A stretch of DNA of 64,000 nucleotides from Homarus americanus (GCF_018991925.1 NW_024735516.1:1574501-1638500); one strand, 5' to 3'; shown: positions 1-12,035, numbered from the stretch's first letter. Made by a program: numbers and translations. The notes: a model not told the origin generated them from the letters alone.

Positions 1-4
1 CATA

Positions 5-9
<5 letters not shown>

Positions 10-34
<25 letters not shown>
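10..34. repeat. (AT)n microsatellite
   Basis: Perfect dinucleotide run. Confidence 0.95.
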
Positions 35-35
<1 letters not shown>

Positions 36-56
36 ATACTGATACCACTAATTATA

Positions 57-128
57 ATAAAATAAAATAATAATCAACGGTTTATTGAACGAACATGGCA
101 GCCAAAAGGATAATAATAATAATAATAA
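57..128 (-). mobile_element. Short LINE 3' tail (AAT-tailed family)
   Basis: On + this reads AATAATCAACGGTTTATTGAA followed by a (TAA)n run. The ACGGTTTATT core next to (AAT)n recurs at 14.95 and 41.95 kb, and in opposite orientation at 12.9 kb, where it ends a reverse transcriptase relic. Only the last few tens of bases of the element are here, and they are degraded. Confidence 0.5.
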
Positions 129-390
129 ACCGAGAAAGTTAAAGTTAATAAAAGTTATATATGGTGACACTGGGGAGTGGGTCAATTTACAAAAGCATTC
201 AGTTATAAAAGGAGAAGAAACTTTGAGTTCATATATAATTTAACCTTGGGACTTGCAGTATTTTTACTGCTTATAAAGGAGCCAGTCTTGTGAGTTGACA
301 AGTGACACTGGCAAATTCGCACATACTGTAGTTAAGGGGGACAAATTTGGCCACAGCTCACACAAGATGTCGAAGAAAGTTTTTGTGTCT

Positions 391-1534
391 CACCCGGTGT
401 GGCTGGGAGGTCCCCATTTCTTACCTGGTGTGGCTGGGAGGTCCCCATTTCTTACCTGGTGTGGCTGGGAGGTCACCATTTCTTACCTGGTGTGGCTGGG
501 AGGTCCCCATTTCTTACCTGGTGTGGCTGGGAGGTCCCCATTTCTTACCTGGTGTGGCTGGGAGGTCCCCATTTCCACTTACCTGGTGTGGCTGGGGGTC
601 CCCATTCTTACCTGGTGTGGCTGGGGTCCCATTTCTCACCTGGTGTGGCTGGGAGTCCTCATTTCTCACCTGGTGTGGCTGGGGAGGTCCTCATTTCTCC
701 TGGTGTGGCTGGGGAGGTCCTCATTTTTCTCACCTGGTGTGGCTGGGAGGGTCCTCATTTTCTCACCTGGTGTGGCTGCAGGGTCCTCATTTCTCACCTG
801 GTGTGGCTGGGGAGTCCTGTTTCTCATCTGGTGTGGCTAGGAGGTCCTCATTTCCTACTCACCTGGTGTGGCTGGGAGGTCCTCATTTCTCACACCCTGA
901 ATGTGGCTGGGGAGGTCCTCATTTCTCATCTAGTGTGGCTTTACGAGGGGTCCTCATTTCTCACCTGGTGTGGCTGGGGGGTCCTTATTTCTCACCTGGT
1001 GTGGCTGGGAGGTCCTCATTTCTCACCTGGTGGCTGGGAGGTCCTCATTTCTCACCTGGTGTGGCTGGGAGGTCCTCATTTTACTCATCTCTGGTGTGGC
1101 TGGGGAGGTCCTCATTTCTCTGGTGTGGCTGGGGAGGTCCTCATTTCTCACCTGGTGTGTGGCTGGGGAGGTCCTCATTTCTCATCTGGTGTGGCTGGGG
1201 AGGTCCTCATTGTTTCTCCTGGTGTGGCTGGGAGGTCCCCATTTCTTACCTGGTGTGGCTGGGAGGTCCCCATTTCTTACCTGGTGTGGCTGGGAGGGCC
1301 CCATTTCTCACCTGGTGTGGCTGGGAGGTCCTCATTTCTCACCTGGTGTGGCTGGGAGGTCCTCATTTCTCACCTGGTGTGGCTAGGAGGTCCTCATTTC
1401 TCACATGGTGTGGTTAGGAGGTCCTCATTTCTCACATGGTGTGGCTGGGAGGTCCTCATTTCTCACCTGGTGTGGCTGGGAGGTCCTCATTTCTCACCTG
1501 GTGTGGCTGGGACGTCCTCATTTCTCATCTGGTG
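391..1534. repeat. 31-bp minisatellite, about 36 units
   Basis: The unit is approximately CCTGGTGTGGCTGGGAGGTC followed by CYCATTTCTYA. Two variants occur in blocks: CCCC/TTAC at about 391-600 and again at about 1,215-1,300, CCTC/CTCAC elsewhere. Units vary by small indels. Neither variant has a stop codon in any + frame, and 31 is not a multiple of 3, so three long overlapping + reading frames (to 379 codons) arise purely from the repeat. They are not genes. Confidence 0.97.
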
Positions 1535-1540
1535 TTAGTG

Positions 1541-2640
1541 GGGTCTTCACTATGGACCTAGACAGTGAGGTTTTCGTCGGCCATGACCACTGACTTAACC
1601 CTTTAGAGAGCAGCGGCACACTTAGGTATTTTAGGTGAACGGAAATAAACTCACAAGCTAGGCAAAAAGTTACAGGAAAAAAGTCACGTTTTATCCAAAT
1701 ACCATCAACAATTAAAGTAATAGGTTAGGTTAGGTAATATCAAAGTATTTGAGAAGAGTGTTGATGGTCGGCAAGTATTAAAATTTGACCAAGGTTCCTT
1801 CATACTCTGCGGGAAAAACAACTCTGTTAAAAATTTCAGTCGCGCACAGCGGGGCCCACTGTTAAGTAGGAGTGGATCCCGCAAATATAAGAATTACGAA
1901 GCAGTCATGGGGCGATTTACACAAGCATAACAAATTTCAGCTCTGTATCTCAAAAATCGTAGCCGTGTGTAGCAAAAAAGCGTAACATATATACGTATTT
2001 CTAATAAGGGGGGACCCATCTTTGGGGATGGAGGGGTCCCTAAAATTCCACTTTTATACATTTTCTGGGAGAGTTACGATACGTGACGCAGTGTAGTGAT
2101 TCTCAAAGGTTTATGTAAATATTTCTCGCAAATAAAGATGTAAAAATGTACTTAACAGGTTGATTAAGCATGGCGTGGCGTGGAACAAGTGTGTGTGTGT
2201 GTGTGTGTGCGCTCCGTGTTTTTCTTCAAGAGAATAAAAAAGAGGTCGATCCTGTGGCATCCAGTAAAATTCCTTTGAAATTCTACTCGGGTCTCTAGTG
2301 TGTGAGTGAACATTGCATCATCCACCTGTGAGCTACCTGAGTAGGTATTTTTGATAACCACTGATGAACCTGCATCTACCTCACTAAAGGAGCTACTGTC
2401 GATAGTGCTCAAGTGCCGTAGCGTGTAATTTGAGCGGTCTCCTTGTAAAGTTGGCTCCCACCTAACCGTCTCGCCCACTGCCCACCCCTTTTAACCAGCC
2501 ACGGCCCACCATTCTCCACTGTACTCCACTTGTTATGACCGACATGATTCGTGTAATGTACTTCTAAAGAGTCCAAAGGCAATTCGTTTATGAGGTATGA
2601 GGTAATGCAGCAGATGTATTAGGGAACTATGACAAATTAA
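1541..2640. other. No gene recognised
   Basis: Mixed unique sequence. It contains three TTAGG-type pentamers near 1,722-1,737 (arthropod telomere-like, too few to be a telomere) and a short (GT)n at 2,189-2,209. A 104-codon minus reading frame at 2,164-2,478 starts at GTG and runs into the (AC)n, so I do not treat it as a gene. Confidence 0.6.
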
Positions 2641-2641
2641 A

Positions 2642-2775
2642 GGATGCCGACTGAAGCCCACTATGAAGGATGCCGACTGAAGCCCACTATGAAGGGATGC
2701 CGACTGAAGCCCACTACAGAAGGGATGCCGACTGAAGCCCACTATGAAGGATGCCGACTGAAGCCCACTATGAAA
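2642..2775. repeat. 28-30 bp minisatellite, 5 units
   Basis: The core GATGCCGACTGAAGCCCACT is repeated five times with 6-10 bp variable linkers (TATGAAG, TATGAAGG, ACAGAAGG). Confidence 0.95.
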
Positions 2776-2789
2776 AGTCTAGAATTCTC

Positions 2790-3350
2790 TCAAGAGGAAA
2801 AGCGTTACTAAAAAACAAAGTTAGACATTGTGACTGAAGTGAACCAAACACTGAAGACCCAGCTCCAACATCTGATGGAGGAGAAACCGAGCTCAAGACG
2901 GAGCATTCTGAGAGACCTTTCAACCTCCCTAATGTCAAACTCGACCGGGTGCATCGCGACGGGAAATTCAGTCCCACAGCCCCTGTGATATTATAACAAA
3001 GTTATATTCCTTCTCTGACCGAGATGCAGTCTCCCACCAGTGCAGGCAGCTGAAAGGCTCATCTATTTTCATGAACGAAGAACACGTGCCCAGGTACAGT
3101 TAATGCCCGCCAACTGAAAGTGGATAAATTTAAAGGAGCTAAGAGAATAGGTGAAAATGTGATGTTCATCTACAATACCCTCGGAGTGAAGGGCTCCCGT
3201 GCAGGTGGTCTCCCGCCAACCACTGCTGCCACTATCCACTTTTTATGGACCCCACAGATCCCGCCACCACCCATATCAGGTGCCGAGGGCCCATCTCTAC
3301 AGATGAGTGTGAGCTATATCATCCTCATATGCAGCTAACAGCAGCTAAGG
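2790..3350 (+). mobile_element. LINE ORF1 relic (nucleic-acid-binding protein)
   Basis: Conceptual translation in broken frames gives NVKLDRVHRDGKF (from 2,931), KLYSFSDRDAVSHQCRQLKG and SSIFMNEEHVP (2,998-3,091), then ARQLKVDKFKGAKRIG (about 3,108-3,155). This order (F/LDRVHR, then a segment about base or codon changes, then LKG...NE, then a basic RR/KK-rich helix) is that of the RRM and C-terminal domain of ORF1 proteins of L1/CR1-like LINEs, which bind element RNA. Several indels and stops interrupt it. An upstream stretch (VTEVNQTLKTQLQHL) could be the end of the coiled coil. The endonuclease relic beginning near 3.5 kb on the same strand is probably the ORF2 of the same insertion. Confidence 0.65.
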
Positions 3351-3499
3351 TACAGCTTACGTCTACATCCACCTGCTGTGAGGAGGCAACCCTCAAATCA
3401 AGCAGGGAGTCACCCTCAGCAGCATCAGTCATCCTAAGTGTGTTAGTTGTCCCAGGTTATAAGTGGAACCCTCCCCACTATTATAACTCTCTGACCTTC

Positions 3500-4275
3500 C
3501 TTTTCACTTCAATGACCCTGAATTTAATTTGTACTGTTTATTAGTCAGTACCAATCTTTCTACAGTGATGATGCTGACGTTGGTCCCCTTTCTACAAAAT
3601 TCGCTGGCTACACCAACCCCAACTCTTACTATTACATACCTAACCCCTGAGTTTAGTTCAAGTCTCCTGCTTCTTCTGTTCCTTCTCATATTGATTCAGA
3701 ATATCATCAGTATTTCCCCTTTACCTCAAACCTTTATAGATCTGTATAGGCTTCTTTGCCCTAAAATTTAACCTCTTAGGTTCTCTGTGAGTCTTAGAAT
3801 CTCTCATGTTGATGTATAAAGGCATAGTGGTGGTGTCACACTGTATGTCAGTACTAAGGTTAACAGCAGGTGGTCTCCCGCCAACCACTTTAGATGATTT
3901 AAAAATTCAAAAGGTGTTCAAGGTGAGTGTTTTCACTGAAATACATAACGACTCGGAAAATATTCTGATATCCTAATTTACAGAAATCTCCGCACCAAAA
4001 TAAAGAATTTGCTTGATAAATAATCGGAACTAATCTCTATTACAAGTTCTGTGAGGAAACGTTGCTATATTGCAGGAGATGTCAAGCTCGACGTACTAAA
4101 ACCAGAGACGGAGGCCTTCTCGCTACCTGTCATTCTAAGCTTTTTTTTAAATACAATAACCAAACCCACTAGAGTAACTGCCACCTCTGCCATTGTGATA
4201 GATCGTATCTGGTCGAACAACACTCCTAACAATCTTGCAAGTGGAATTATTTCCAATATTTGCCATGTTTAAAAC
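3500..4275 (+). mobile_element. LINE ORF2 endonuclease-domain relic
   Basis: Near the end the + frame reads CYIAGDVKLDVLK, then ITKPTRVTATSAIVIDRIW, then ASGIISNICH. This matches the GDFNIDLLK...TKPTRVT..SATLIDNI...SGI..SDISDH segment of apurinic-type endonucleases of non-LTR retrotransposons, which nick target DNA to prime reverse transcription. Just upstream, at about 3,825-3,860, GGVTLYVSTKV matches the GGGVALYV strand of the same domain. GDFN has become GDVK and the terminal SDH is CHV, so catalytic residues are lost. No reverse transcriptase follows: the element is truncated near 4.28 kb. A 24-bp duplicate of sequence from 3,201-3,224 sits at 3,866-3,889 inside the domain. Confidence 0.8.
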
Positions 4276-4279
4276 AGCC

Positions 4280-5325
4280 ACAAAAATGTAAGAGACTAGT
4301 AAAGTGACCACAAAATACAGGGACTACTGCAAGTGTGGAACAACACATTAGAATTTAGAGTAGGAAGCGCTCTAGTAACTGTGCACCATCCGGTTAATGA
4401 TGAATGACCCTTTAGCACAGTGTGTGTGGTGTTGCTCACTGAAAATAAGCGTTCAATGGGCACTGAATCTTTGTGGGCAAAAACGAGTAATGAATGCTGT
4501 TGACAATAATATCGTTTAAGAATTTGTAAGAGGGTGCAAGTGGGTCATTAGCAAAGTCTGCAAATTAGAATGTCCAAATTATTGTTTTCCGTGAAGTAAA
4601 CAATTAACGACGAAGAAGGACATTCTGTCGGAATGGTCGTTAAATATGTTAGGGGGAACTAAGCCTATGGTTAAACATTAATGCAGTTATGACATGATGT
4701 GTAGCTGTCTAATTACTACAGAACATCCAGTGTAGCCTGTGGAGCAAGGTAAACCAGCACACGAGGACAGTAAGCGGACGATCACTTGCTCAAAACCAAG
4801 TACCGCAAGCGGCAAGGAGCAAGAGTTCAGTCACACCCGTTATTCCAGTCTTCAGATAGATACCTGCTTTGCACTTGTCGTGATTTCTAAGATTTTGCCC
4901 AATTTAACAATTTTGGCTTTATATTATAGATGAACCACAAAATATTGCAGTGGAGGTAATGTCATCCCCTAATTTCTTCAAATAAAACCTTTGAGATCCA
5001 AGTGTAATTTCTACAAAAGGATAAGTATCGTTATTTTTTCAAGAAGTTCTTTATTGATATATTAATAAAGATGAATGATTTAACAGTTTACTTAAAATAC
5101 AACTTGAGTGTTAGAGATAATTTTTCACAGCAGGTAGATCATTACTTGATGTGGGTAGACTGCTGTAATGTGATCTCTTAACCAATTCCAAAATGATTTG
5201 GAATAGAATTGGTCAATTTCACTTTGGTTAGTGTAAAGAAATCTTAATTTCCTATCAGTGAAAACTGAAAAACAATTCTTTATCACCATTTCTACTTCAT
5301 ATTTAGCCTATAAATTCAGGCATGG
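4280..5325. other. No gene recognised
   Basis: AT-rich unique sequence without coding-like frames or recognisable repeats. Confidence 0.5.
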
Positions 5326-5329
5326 TAGG

Positions 5330-6990
5330 AGGGTTGAGTAGCCACGACACACACTCATAACCTCAGCCAGTGGTTTTTAATGTACTGTATCAATGAGTCC
5401 GCCCTATCGTTAATATAGATCATAAACATAGTGAGTTCGAGGATAGATCCTTGTGGTACTCCACTGAGAACCTTTTTCCATTCTGGATGTACTCAATTTA
5501 TGACCACTCATTCAGCCAGTGTTTGATCCACTTCAGTATTTTGCTTGCGGTACTATGTTGCTGGATCTTAAAAGTCGCCGAACAAGTGGAACTTTGTCGA
5601 ATGCCTTAAACAATCCATGTTCAGTACAAAGAATGTGGGTAAATTTGTGAGATAGGATTTTCTCTCCATGAAATCATGTTATGATGTGTTAGTGAGACTG
5701 TGCTCGATCGGGTAAGGTGATGTTGTCACTATATTTTTTTCTCAGAATCCACTTATAAGGGATATTAGGCTGATAGGCCTAAGGTTTTCTGCTGATTTTT
5801 TTAGCCCTTTAGTAACATCAGGATGACGTTGATTGTGTCCCAGTCCCTAGACACTTTTCCTTGATCTAGAAATTGTTAGAATAGTAGTTTTAGTGGTGTG
5901 CAAAACTCGTAAATTCGTTCAGGCTGGTTAACCTTTTTTTTAAAACATCTGTGATTGTTGTCTCACTTATATCGTTTTTACTTCTTGTAGTATGCATCCT
6001 CCTAGGTACTGGCATGTTATCCACTGTCTCCTGTGTGAGCACTGATACAGAGTATTAATAAAGGCTAATGATATCTTTCGTCTTCATTTTGCATGGCTTG
6101 GGATTCTTCATGTTAATTTGGGTCAACTTCTTCTTGGATTGTCGTTTTGCTGATATAATGTTTTGACGAACCACATTTAGGCCTCCTTTGTATAATGATT
6201 TATCTTCTCTTTACCGGACGTAGTTTCTTTTCATGGCTCTCCACGATTTGTTATTCGTCCCTCTCGATTTCCTGCCTCTCTTATTTTAAACATTTGCCAT
6301 GACTCTCCTGTGTCTGATTCCTCCTTAGTGTTATCCCCCAGTTTAGTCTTAGATCCCCCATGAGCTGGTAATCGCCACGGTTGAAGTCATAAGATTCTTC
6401 CTCAAATACTTTATCCCAACTTCCAAAGATAATATTCCGGGTGCTGGCAGGAGTTAATTTTTCTCTGACGTGAACCTCGTCCACCATTATCTCTCCAATT
6501 GTTAAGACTAAATCCAAAATGTTCTCTTCCCTCGTGGTTTCCGTCACGTGTTGTGTAAGGAATGAATTATGCATGACGTCAATAAAATCCTCCCCTTCAA
6601 CTTGTAAGGTAAGATTCAGCGAGTCTATTGTGTTATGAATCCTGTTTGGGTGACTCTATGAAGTTCTCTTATTTCCCTCTCCGGTTGCTACCCACTGGGG
6701 GGCTTACTATGATTTTGTGTTTTCAAATCACATCCAAATTGACTCGGAGGATCCGATTTCATTTGGCTTATCATTGTTGGTTACTTTCAGGTGTTCCTTG
6801 ACATACAATACCACACACCTGTCTCTTATAACCCTGTCCGTACTGAATGGTGGATGATCGTCCGGTACATACCATTCACCCGGCGACACATCTTATGGCC
6901 TCAAGACTCGCTAATCCCACGATGCCTGGCTATTCTGTATCCGGAAACGCGCTCAATGATCCTCATTAACAAGACTTATTGAGTTAGTAT
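5330..6990 (-). mobile_element. L2/CR1-like LINE: endonuclease to RT, degraded
   Basis: Read on the minus strand from 6.99 kb downward, the motifs come in the order expected of ORF2. First CVVLYVKEHLKVTNNDK (endonuclease GGVLLYVK strand), then SSESIWM, then VEGEDFIDVMHNSFLTQHV and TREENILDLVLT (endonuclease C-terminal part), a basic linker, LTSLNEF, KSAENLRPISLISL (RT NYRPISL), DFMERKSYLTNL (HGFR.GRS.LTNL), AFDKVPLVRRL (RT motif A region), ILKWIKHWLNEW, and VPQGSIL...FMIYINDRADSL (motif B, GVPQGSVLGP...IYINDL). Stops and frameshifts are many but domain order is complete up to motif B; the YADD box and everything after it are missing. The 97-codon open stretch at 6,281-6,574 is part of the endonuclease. 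Confidence 0.9.
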
Positions 6991-7578
6991 ATCAACACTT
7001 TATTATACTGGTTCCTATTATTGTTATCGTAGAAAGTATTGAGTCTTAGGGTTAGGTAGAATTATTAAACTCTTTCGTCCTTACGGGTTTTGATCTCGGT
7101 GGGCTGGTAGTCTAACTTAAGCATACACATTATTCACGGGTCGGTCGTCTCTTATCCTTACTGATTGGAAGGTTGGAAGACTATTTTGTCCTCTCCATCT
7201 TTCGTTCTTGTTTTATAAGGATGATTCCAGGGATCAAGTGTCTTTTGTTTCACATGTACCGGGGAAAGTAAAGGTTGTGATTGTTGTTTCCACCAAGCAT
7301 CAAGACACCAACACTGTAGGAGATGTTACAAACTAGATCTCACCACCTGTTATAAGGAAACCAAGATCCTTTGACAACCATTTGACTCGGTGGCCAGTCG
7401 TACTATGTGGGAACACAGTTGATGTTGGAGTTGTGACAGTATTCAGAATGCCGCATATATCTGCGGCTCAACTAACTCAACACAGCTAGGGTAGTTACTT
7501 ATGTATTAGGATATTTAATTTTAAGGTATTAAATGGCGGCGAAGGTGTGGCTATTGGGGGAGGCTGGAGGCCACGGGG
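6991..7578. other. No gene recognised
   Basis: Lies 5' of the minus-strand LINE and may hold its decayed upstream part, but I could not recognise any motif. Confidence 0.4.
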
Positions 7579-7580
<2 letters not shown>

Positions 7581-7648
<68 letters not shown>

Positions 7649-7671
7649 GTGTGCGTGCGTGTGCGTGCGTG
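7581..7671. repeat. (GT)n microsatellite
   Basis: Perfect for about 60 bp, then interrupted by GC steps. Confidence 0.97.
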
Positions 7672-7958
7672 GTCAAGCCAAGCGGTTTAGGTCAGGTCAG
7701 CAGGTGGAACAGCGTCAGAGTGAGACTTTGTGTAAGTCGTGTATATGAGAATTCACCTCAGAGGCCAGATTGGATCATCATACCATTATTGGAATATCAG
7801 TTATATATAACCAAAACATGGCTCTAGTAAGGAGGGTAAAGATATGAACTATATAATGATAACTCAATGCATTGTAAACTTGGATATGCATGCAAGACAT
7901 CATTCGATCAGATTAAAAGATATTGCTGAATACTCACTGATTTCATTCACTGCAGCAC

Positions 7959-7960
<2 letters not shown>

Positions 7961-8010
<50 letters not shown>
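7961..8010. repeat. (GA)n microsatellite
   Basis: Perfect (GA)25, about 50 bp from the 3' side of the RT relic. Confidence 0.97.
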
Positions 8011-8012
<2 letters not shown>

Positions 8013-8059
8013 AGCGCAGGATCCGCGCTTCACACTCTCCGCACAGTAATGTCGGCTAA

Positions 8060-8740
8060 GCTGCATCCCTAGTATCTCTCCCTTCCAATCTTTCGTCCTC
8101 TAATATTCACTCTTCTCTTCTGAATCACCCATAAAAGCTCAACCAACAATACAGCAATATATCCCTTTCCCGGTACACTCTGTAAATCCTTTGAATACCA
8201 TTCACCAATTTTCCATTTAAACGTAAAATTTTAATTGCTTCTAAAATCACCTTTCTCTCGAATTTGCTATAGGCGTTTTCTAAATTAAAAAATCTTAAAA
8301 CAAACTTTTCCCTTTTTCAGAATATTCATCCAGGCTCCTTAGTGCTCACTCTTATTTTCTTCATTTTATGAACCATTCATCTTCCCAGATTTATTTAAAT
8401 AAATTACCACATACTATTTCCATTGATTTTTATCACCTGTTCCACCATTAAGGTTCCCTTTCCTTTGGTACTCGTTCCTCTGTCATGCATTACACCCGAA
8501 CTACAGTCAATCATTCTACTATATTTTTTCCTCCAATCCTCAACATTTGTACGATGATGTTGCCTTACTTTTCGTACCACTGATAGACTGTCATATTTTC
8601 ATCAGTCATATTTTCCTCTTTTAAATTGGGACCTTTCCTTCTACCTCATCTCATATATGATAGCTCTTTCTCTTATGTTTGTTAAACAGTTCCTCAAAAC
8701 ATTCTTCCACTATTCAACATAACCTCTCTTTTATTCTTTG
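8060..8740 (-). mobile_element. LINE reverse transcriptase relic
   Basis: On the minus strand at about 8,165-8,292 the reading is NLENAYSKFERKVILEAI, followed by LRLNGKLVNGIQRIY. This is RT motif A and the following helix of non-LTR elements (DLEKAYD.VDRE.L...L...G...L...I..IY), with the catalytic aspartate changed to asparagine in NLE. Just upstream LDEYSEKGKSLF matches the segment before motif A. Further upstream ECFEELFNKH resembles the W..YFE.LLN linker near the start of the RT. The intervening stretch is heavily decayed and frame-shifted. The copy is truncated 3' of motif A. Confidence 0.75.
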
Positions 8741-8741
8741 A

Positions 8742-8801
8742 TTAGCTGGGGTGCCCGACGTTGTTTGGGTTTTCTTTTGCCGAAGTTTACCAAATTTCAA
8801 C
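8742..8801. repeat. Dispersed repeat, copy 1
   Basis: AGCTGGGGTGCCCGACGTTG followed by TTTGGGTTT and, about 25 bp later, ACCAAATTTCA. The same pattern is seen at 12,036-12,118. It abuts the 5' side of the RT relic. Confidence 0.6.
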
Positions 8802-8809
8802 GGGGCCGG

Positions 8810-10380
8810 CAACCACCTATATAACACATCTCGATTCAATAACCATACCTAATTTTAGCTTCTTATATTAAAAAGGGGTGAATCCGTAAAACACAATAGC
8901 ACACACACACTACTACTACTTCTACTTTGCTGTCACTTGGAATCGAGTTTGGCGATCATCTAGGGATGACGCAATTATGTGAGTTTTTAAAGGTGTCACA
9001 TTCGTTGAAGGGTTTTGACGTGGCTTGAAAAGCTGACACGGGACCGGCATGGTCATTTGTCCATAGATGTTGTCGGAGGGGCAATGGCAGCGTCTTTCTG
9101 GCGCTACCGCTTACCTGCCTCGGTCTGCAGTCGAAATAACTCGAAAGTATCAACACCTTCTCATGTGGTCTCTCAGGTAAGGGGATCGATTTGGCACTTT
9201 CATATGACCCTCATATGTCTTTCTCTTGTATTTAATTAGCACAAACCTCTTATTTATTCATTTACTCCTTATGCCTTAAGTTCCTCTTCTCTTGCAATCC
9301 GACACCTCGGTTGAACTTTATATAAATGTTCTCATATAATGGTCAAATTATATCTCAGCCATTCTCAATTGCTCTCTTATCTAAAAGTGACAATTTTTAG
9401 CAGTAAGTTGCGTACATGGTTCAACTACTTGCTCTTTCTTCTGCTCATTGACGTATAATTTTCTCACTTTTTTATGTTCATTTATCAACGGCATCCCATC
9501 TCATTGAACAATACAATGATAAAGTCCATGTGTGGCACATTCGCCTTGGGGAGGGGAGCGAGGGCTAGGGCATCTGGAGTTACGGGACTGAACCATAACT
9601 TGACATAACTTAATACAACTGAAGTTAAGGCAGCTGGTTTAATGAGAAATCGGCCTTCTAGACTACAGTAAGTATGTAAAATTATCATAAACCTGTACAA
9701 GATACATACAGGACTGCTGTACGAGGTAATAATAACTTAAAGGACGGAATTTGCTGCAATAAGCAATATATAATTTGACAGGAAGTCAGGAACGCCAGAG
9801 CGTGTTAGAAATATTTTCAGGTTAGCGAATGCGTAAACATACTCCATTCGAGGCAAAATATGCAATAAGAGAAACTCTGATAAGGAAAATCATGACATAC
9901 ACGTTACAATAACATTAAAGGTTGAGAGAGTACTTATAAATACTTCCAGGCTGGTAGTTCCATTGCTGCTGCCACCTAAACAGACTTGATCTCACCCGTG
10001 GAGGCTATATCCTTAGTACAAATCTCTCCCTTTCCCTTAAAATAAAGAGAACCGTTACAACACAAAGATATCTGGTCCTAGCTGACCGGGATTAGAGCAA
10101 CCTTAACGAGGTGAAGGTCTGTGTGTCTCTCCTTAGGTGACATTAATTATTTCGGGTTGTTTGCTCCTTCCCCTTACCCTGGAGTGAACTTAATGAGAAG
10201 AAAGATAATTACATTTACAAATTGAATCATGCAAGCCACCTGCAGGCACCCTGCACGTCGCCGAACTCACACTACTAGCTAGTGTGGTCGACGTACCCAC
10301 TCCCGAATAATCCTGGGATACAGACAACACCCAACTTTGCCTGTCATTAGTGCCCAGGTGATCGATGTTCATTTAAAAAT
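8810..10380. other. No gene recognised
   Basis: Mostly AT-rich. The + frame at 9,015-9,180 is GC-richer than its surroundings and ends at CTCTCAG/GTAAGG, a good splice-donor match, but nothing else supports an exon. Confidence 0.35.
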
Positions 10381-10562
10381 GGGACCCTTTGATTTTATGA
10401 TCATTAGGATCCGGCTTAGAAAAAAATCGCCTATGATATAGCGTCAAAAACCGGCTGAAACGATTGGAAAGTCCTGGCTGTTCATAAGTGAAGTACTCGC
10501 AGGCTCGGTAAGAAGCACGGTCGGCGCTCTACCAATCTTCCTGGCTCGATCGTTCATGTGTT
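10380..10562 (-). mobile_element. tRNA-derived SINE
   Basis: The minus strand starts with a tRNA-like head: AGATTGGTAGAGCGCCGACC (A-box, D-arm and start of the anticodon arm), then GTGCTTCTTACCGAGCCTGC, then GAGTACTTCAC, a decayed B-box. The body that follows (ATGAACAGCCAGGACTTTCC) is not tRNA-like. The head resembles a GGTAGAGC-type tRNA such as Lys, but the acceptor stem cannot be folded, so it is not a functional tRNA. Confidence 0.6.
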
Positions 10563-10999
10563 TGAGCTTGAGCCACGTCCCAACCCCCTTGGGCTTCTCT
10601 CAGTGCGAACTCTTCCCACCTACTACACACCTGAGGTGACGGCAACCCACTCTGACACTATACTATATATACCTGCTCAAGCCTCACCCTTACCTTCACA
10701 GAGTAGTGATTGTAAGCGGTTTAAAATGTCTACAAATAAGGTATATTATAGAAAGGCAGAGCCACAATTCATTATATTTTTCAGTATAATTTCCTCTGAT
10801 TTCAATCCACTTACTCTACTCGTCTTTCAAACTTACATAACTCTTCCCACTGCTCCTCAAACCACACCTCGGCAGCTACCTTCAGCCCTTCATCATCCAC
10901 AAAGCAGCGCGTCAGGAAGTGAGATGTCTGGTGGGCGAGATCTTGACTGTTAAAAAAAGGGGAGGGGGGGAATTATCGTTATGTTGCAATTGTCTTTAA

Positions 11000-11000
<1 letters not shown>
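10563..11000. other. No gene recognised
   Basis: A 131-codon + frame (10,558-10,953) starts at GTG and shows no domain. Upstream C-rich sequence with a TATATATA at about 10,664 is not sufficient to call a promoter. Confidence 0.35.

Positions 11001-11001
<1 letters not shown>

Positions 11002-11039
<38 letters not shown>
11002..11039. repeat. (CA)n microsatellite
   Basis: Perfect run. Confidence 0.97.
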
Positions 11040-11043
<4 letters not shown>

Positions 11044-11232
11044 TTTTTTTTGTAAGAGACAGAGAGAGAGTGATACGGACCACCAATTCACCATCAGTCG
11101 AGGCTGTCATCACTCGGGCCGCCCTATATTCTACCTAACCACTTCCCCTTCTCACAAAACTCTCCCACCCTTCATATCGACCCCCTCCTCCTTATTGCTT
11201 CCTTCCCCCCCTTCCCCCCTACTAGCCTTCCT

Positions 11233-11234
<2 letters not shown>

Positions 11235-11293
<59 letters not shown>

Positions 11294-12035
11294 CTACACT
11301 TTTATATTGCCCCTTACTCTGTCGTCTTTCTCAGTCGTTCTCTCTAAGCTTCTCTTCGAAATAGTTTCTCTCTTTCGTATCGTCATTTGTGCTTTCTCCA
11401 TTGAGTGTCTTAACCCTGGTAACTATTCCACGCTTTGTTTTTCCTTTGGTCAGATATTTATGTACTTTTCTCTGTGTATATTTTTATTGTCAGTTGTTCC
11501 TCTCTCGTACTTTTTTGTGTTGTAAATGTTGACTTTATGTGTATTTCTTTTGTCCTTATTATAAGTCTATCTTTATCTGTCTAATTTATAGCGTGTCTGC
11601 GTGATTCTGTGGTATTTGCATTTCTGTGTCTGTATTATTCTTCACCTGGCCTGCCTTCATTTTCTTCACTTTTCTCTTTTCCTTTATTGATTTTTTTTAT
11701 TGCTTCCTCCTCATTAGCGTCTTCTCGTTTCTTTCTCTTCCACTTCCTCTTCAGCTTCCTTCCCTGGGAGTTTGGTATTCATCTGTATTCATAAATCTTA
11801 GATAAACTAATGCATTTCTACTCTATATTAGTATATTTTTTTCTGTATTTTCTTCTATGTATCTCTTCTTTTGTTTGTATCTTACATTACATGCCACTAA
11901 TCTCTATGTATTTGTCTTATTTTGCCTTCCTTACCTTCATTGCTTATTTTGATAAATATTACAACATCGTCTCTGTTTTTTGTATTCTTTTTAGGATTTT
12001 TCTACATATTTATCCCTCTCCTCTGGTATATATTA
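11235..12035. repeat. (CT)n then T/C-rich low-complexity tract
   Basis: (CT)28 at 11,235-11,291, followed by about 740 bp of T-rich sequence whose + frames are open only because A is scarce. No coding signal. Confidence 0.8.

Noticed and set aside
295..1593. Long + open frames (up to 379 codons) rich in VWLGGPHF and GVAGRS
   Set aside because: They are three phases of one 31-bp minisatellite; start codons are arbitrary.
1722..1737. TTAGG repeats as telomere
   Set aside because: Only about three units inside unique sequence.
6791..6982. 63-codon + frame
   Set aside because: Antisense shadow of the minus-strand LINE endonuclease.
10004..10730. Promoter and first exon suggested by TATATATA near 10,664
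   Set aside because: AT-rich context makes such words common; no supported exon downstream.
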